From Pseudorhodobacter sp. MZDSW-24AT (GTDB lineage Bacteria; Pseudomonadota; Alphaproteobacteria; Rhodobacterales; Rhodobacteraceae), in assembly GCF_002794355.1 (NCBI RefSeq), contig NZ_PGOI01000008.1, positions 1 through 64,000 on the forward strand: DNA of 64,000 nt, in the 5' to 3' direction. Position numbers and translations under genes: made by a program. Of this stretch, positions 61,685-64,000 are shown in pieces; within the stretch, counting starts at the first letter, position 1, and each line of letters begins with the position of its first letter. The notes beneath the pieces were generated by a model. The model made no database searches and was not told where the DNA came from. It saw nothing but the letters and a program-made list of their open reading frames with translations.

Positions 61685-63310
61685 TCAACCAGAGCGCGCA
61701 AGATCTTCCAGCAAACGCGCGACCGCTTCGGCCCCCGGATCGTTGTGGCCGGCAAGCTTGTCAGCCGAAAGATAGCTGGAACGCCCCGCCTTGGCCCGCA
61801 CCATATGCGCGGTGCTGTCGGCCCCCTGCCGCGCCGCCATGGCCGCCGCCGCCACCCCCTGCGGCAACGCCGCCAGCGCCGGGGCCAGCGCGTCGATCAT
61901 GGTGCGGTGGCCGGGAGCCGCCCCGCCCACTTGCTGCACCCGCTCAAGACCCGCCGTCAGCGCGCCGATCCAGTTGCGCCCGCCCGCCGCCGCATCGCCC
62001 GCCGCCGTGAAGAAGATCGCCAGCAGAACCCCGGAAGAGCCACCCATCGTCTGGCTCAGCTCGGTTCCGATGGCGCGGAAAAGCTGCGTGGTATCGGCCA
62101 GCGGCATCTGGTCGAGCCCCGCCGCCAAGGCCCGGGCCGCCCCCGCCAGAGTCGATCCGGTGTCCCCGTCGCCGGATTTGGCATCGAGCGCGTTCAGATC
62201 GGCCTCTGCCGCTGTCAGCGCGGCGCAGCAGCGCGCAATCAGCGCCGCACGCGCCGGATGCGCCGAAGGCTCGGGGCGGATCGGCGTCAGCCCGTCGGGC
62301 AAGGGACGCAACCCTACCGGGCCAAAGCGCTGAAACCCCGGCCAAGCCGCCGGGGCGGCAGGGGCCGCAAGCGCCTGCTCTTGCGCGGGCGTCACAGGCA
62401 AAAGCGAGACCGAAAACCCGTGCATGTCGAGCGAGGTCATCATGGGCGCAGGCCCAATGATCCATTTCACCCGCGCGCCCAAGGCCGACCGGCCCAGTTC
62501 TTCGGCCAGCACGCTCATCTCCAGCGGGGTGGTGCCGCCAAGGTTGTTCAGCAGGGCGACGTGATCGGTGTTGTCGGTGTGCGGCAAAAGACGCTCGGCC
62601 ACCATGGCCATCGCGGCGCGCGCCCCCGTGAAATCCACCTGTTCAACCCCGGCTTCGCCGTGAATGCCAAGGCCAAGTTCCGCCTTGCCCGCCCCGATGC
62701 GGTCCTCCTTGGGGCTTCCGGGCACGGTGCAGGTGTCCAGCGACATGCCAATCGACACCGCGCCGCGGATCACCGCCTGTGCGGCGCTGGCGATGCTGTC
62801 GAGATCGGCCCCGGCCTCGGCCATGGCGCCCGCGATCTTGTGGACAAACAGCGTGCCCGCCACGCCGCGCGCCTGCGGCAGATCGGGCAAGGCGATGTCG
62901 TCATCGACAATCACCATGGCAACCTTCAGCCCGAAGGCGCGCGCGCGCTCGGCCGCAAGGCCAAAGTTCAGCCGATCCCCGGTGTAATTCTTGACGATGA
63001 GCAGGCAGCCGGCCTTGCCGGTGACAGCGAGAATCCCCGCCAGCACCGCATCGACCGAAGGGCTGGCAAAGACATCGCCACAGACAGCGGCGGTGAGCAT
63101 GCCGCGCCCGACGAAACCCGCATGGCTTGGCTCATGCCCCGAGCCGCCGCCCGAGACCAGCGCGACCTTGCTCCGGTCCCAATCAGCGCGCAGCACCACC
63201 TTGATATGCGGAAAGCCATCCAGCCGCACCAGCGCCCCGCCAGAGGCGCGCAGCACCCCGTCGATGGCTTCGGTGATCAGCCTGTCCTTGCCATTCATGA
63301 ACTGTTTCAT
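61685..63310 (-). CDS. Dihydroxyacetone kinase, fused DhaK-DhaL domains
   Basis: The 541-residue protein phosphorylates dihydroxyacetone, or a related triose or sugar, with ATP. Residues 1-330 form the DhaK domain with VALVSGGGSGHEPSHAGFVG (split: SGGGSGHEPSHAG) and the substrate-binding His in GLGIHGEAGVEQ. Residues 350-541 form the DhaL nucleotide domain with SGDGDTGSTLAGA, TMGGSSGVLLAIF and GRSSYLSADKLAGH. The single-chain arrangement is the ATP-dependent type and not the PTS-dependent DhaKLM. It is coupled by ATGA to the upstream ABC ATPase, so uptake and phosphorylation belong together. Confidence 0.93.
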   Translation of the reverse strand: MKQFMNGKDRLITEAIDGVLRASGGALVRLDGFPHIKVVLRADWDRSKVALVSGGGSGHEPSHAGFVGRGMLTAAVCGDVFASPSVDAVLAGILAVTGKAGCLLIVKNYTGDRLNFGLAAERARAFGLKVAMVIVDDDIALPDLPQARGVAGTLFVHKIAGAMAEAGADLDSIASAAQAVIRGAVSIGMSLDTCTVPGSPKEDRIGAGKAELGLGIHGEAGVEQVDFTGARAAMAMVAERLLPHTDNTDHVALLNNLGGTTPLEMSVLAEELGRSALGARVKWIIGPAPMMTSLDMHGFSVSLLPVTPAQEQALAAPAAPAAWPGFQRFGPVGLRPLPDGLTPIRPEPSAHPARAALIARCCAALTAAEADLNALDAKSGDGDTGSTLAGAARALAAGLDQMPLADTTQLFRAIGTELSQTMGGSSGVLLAIFFTAAGDAAAGGRNWIGALTAGLERVQQVGGAAPGHRTMIDALAPALAALPQGVAAAAMAARQGADSTAHMVRAKAGRSSYLSADKLAGHNDPGAEAVARLLEDLARSG

Positions 63311-64000
63311 GGGCCTGCTCCTGAAATCCGGTTGCCGTCGGCATCGAACCAGAGGGGGTTTTGCGGACGGATGGCGATGCTGTCCCCGGCGGCGAGCGTG
63401 GTATGCGCCTCGGCGAGGGTGACAATCTCATGCGGGCCAAAGCCCAGATGCAGCCGGGTCTGATCGCCCAGACGCTCTACCCGGCGCACCGTGGCGGGCT
63501 GGCCTTCGCCTTGCACGATATGCTCGGGGCGCAGGCCCATCTGCACCGCCCGCTCAGGCGCGCCGGGCCCGAAGCTCGCGGCTGGCAACAAGGTGATGCG
63601 CGGCTGGCCCAGACGGCTGGCGACATAGGCACTGACCGGGTCTTCGTAAATGTCGCGCGGTGTCCCGAATTGCACCAGCCGCCCGCGGTCCAGCACGCCC
63701 ACATGGGTGGCCATGGTCATCGCCTCGATCTGGTCATGCGTGACATAAAGGAAGGTCGCGCCAAGCTCGGCATGGATGCGCTTCAACTCCACCCGCAGAT
63801 CGGCGCGGAGTTTCGCATCCAGACTGCTCAGCGGCTCGTCCATCAGATAGATGCGCGGATTGCGCACCAAGGCACGCCCGATCGACACCCGCTGCATCTC
63901 GCCCCCCGAAAGCGCAGTGGCCTTGTTGTCCAGCTTGTGCGCGATGCGCAAGCTGGCCGCCACCGCCTGCACCCGGGCGGCAATCTGCGGCTCGGGCAGG
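63307..64000 (-). CDS. ABC transporter ATP-binding protein, sugar/glycerol type (partial)
   Basis: The C-terminal part of a MalK/UgpC-like ATPase is present; the N-terminus with Walker A lies beyond the window. Visible are the signature LSGGEMQRVSIGRAL, Walker B RIYLMDEPLSSLD, the switch region LYVTHDQIEAM, and the TOBE/OB regulatory domain (MGLRPEHIVQGEG). It probably drives uptake of the sugar, polyol or glycerol derivative that the coupled DhaKL-type kinase phosphorylates. LSGGEMQR instead of LSGGQQQR resembles glycerol-type (GlpS/T) importers. Confidence 0.9.
   Translation of the reverse strand, partial: LPEPQIAARVQAVAASLRIAHKLDNKATALSGGEMQRVSIGRALVRNPRIYLMDEPLSSLDAKLRADLRVELKRIHAELGATFLYVTHDQIEAMTMATHVGVLDRGRLVQFGTPRDIYEDPVSAYVASRLGQPRITLLPAASFGPGAPERAVQMGLRPEHIVQGEGQPATVRRVERLGDQTRLHLGFGPHEIVTLAEAHTTLAAGDSIAIRPQNPLWFDADGNRISGAGP

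Overview
The window is high-GC alphaproteobacterial chromosome and almost certainly comes from a member of the Rhodobacteraceae (Rhodobacter, Gemmobacter or Tabrizicola-like). I infer this from the gene order trpG-trpD-trpC-moaC-moeA-lexA, then comEC, gltX and gltA. Other signs are the GTTC-N7-GTTC type LexA box, a PHA cluster with Paracoccus-type PhaR operators, CtrA-like TTAA-N7-TTAA sites and an FnrL-like box. No phage, insertion sequence, rRNA operon or CRISPR array is visible. One tRNA gene, tRNA-Arg(TCT), is present. Most open frames opposite the real genes are GC-driven shadows and were left out.

Layout. 0-5.5 kb: a partial exported or anchored protein on the minus strand, then the tryptophan / molybdenum-cofactor / SOS-repressor cluster with ATGA overlaps. 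5.5-10.5 kb: comEC, gltX and gltA. 10.5-18 kb: a DUF2235 hydrolase, an orphan molybdenum hydroxylase large subunit, ornithine decarboxylase with a structured leader facing an Lrp regulator, an HxlR regulator, and DUF1428 plus VOC proteins. 18-27 kb: valS, a HisC-like aminotransferase, DUF4177, gatB, a lytic transglycosylase, TerB and a PhnD-like protein. 27-36.7 kb: a polar amino-acid type ABC importer, followed by two glutamine-synthetase-like ligases, a class I amidotransferase, a PuuB-like oxidase and a DegT-type aminotransferase. 36.7-42.4 kb: a LysR regulator and the PHA genes phaR, phaP, phaC and phaZ. 42.4-47.4 kb: two alpha/beta hydrolases, thrS, a cold-shock gene, an ArsC/Spx-like protein and DUF2177. 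47.4-54.1 kb: a one-direction cluster of TAXI-type TRAP binding protein, fused permease, DUF1850 protein, DctB-like kinase and DctD-like sigma-54 activator. 54.4-61 kb: an EEP-family phosphatase, a phospholipase D-like protein, a gene-poor stretch, a glycine-zipper lipoprotein, a GAF-PAS hybrid kinase with a small upstream partner, and tRNA-Arg. 61-64 kb: a GNAT protein, a fused dihydroxyacetone kinase and a partial sugar-type ABC ATPase.

How the genes work together. Ornithine decarboxylase (putrescine synthesis) and the 27-36.7 kb cluster (probable uptake and gamma-glutamylation-dependent breakdown of an amine) cover both sides of amine metabolism. The catabolic cluster resembles the Puu pathway, but it has two ligases, lacks a PuuC-type aldehyde dehydrogenase and carries a DegT-family aminotransferase instead. 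That aminotransferase is preceded by a double overlapping CtrA-type site. The importer unit and the first ligase share a TTTGATCAA operator-like palindrome. The PHA block is a complete storage and mobilisation unit, with two textbook PhaR sites upstream of the phasin gene. The TAXI/DctBD block looks like a transporter with its own sensor pair.

The most unusual signals are regulatory. A composite upstream element of about 70 bp (CtrA-like site, TTGATT, 18-bp spacer, TGTAAC, GGGGG) occurs twice, before the HisC-like aminotransferase and before phaR. An 11-bp direct repeat of the tRNA-Arg 3' end flanks a gene-poor 3.9-kb segment carrying a possibly FnrL-controlled hybrid kinase.
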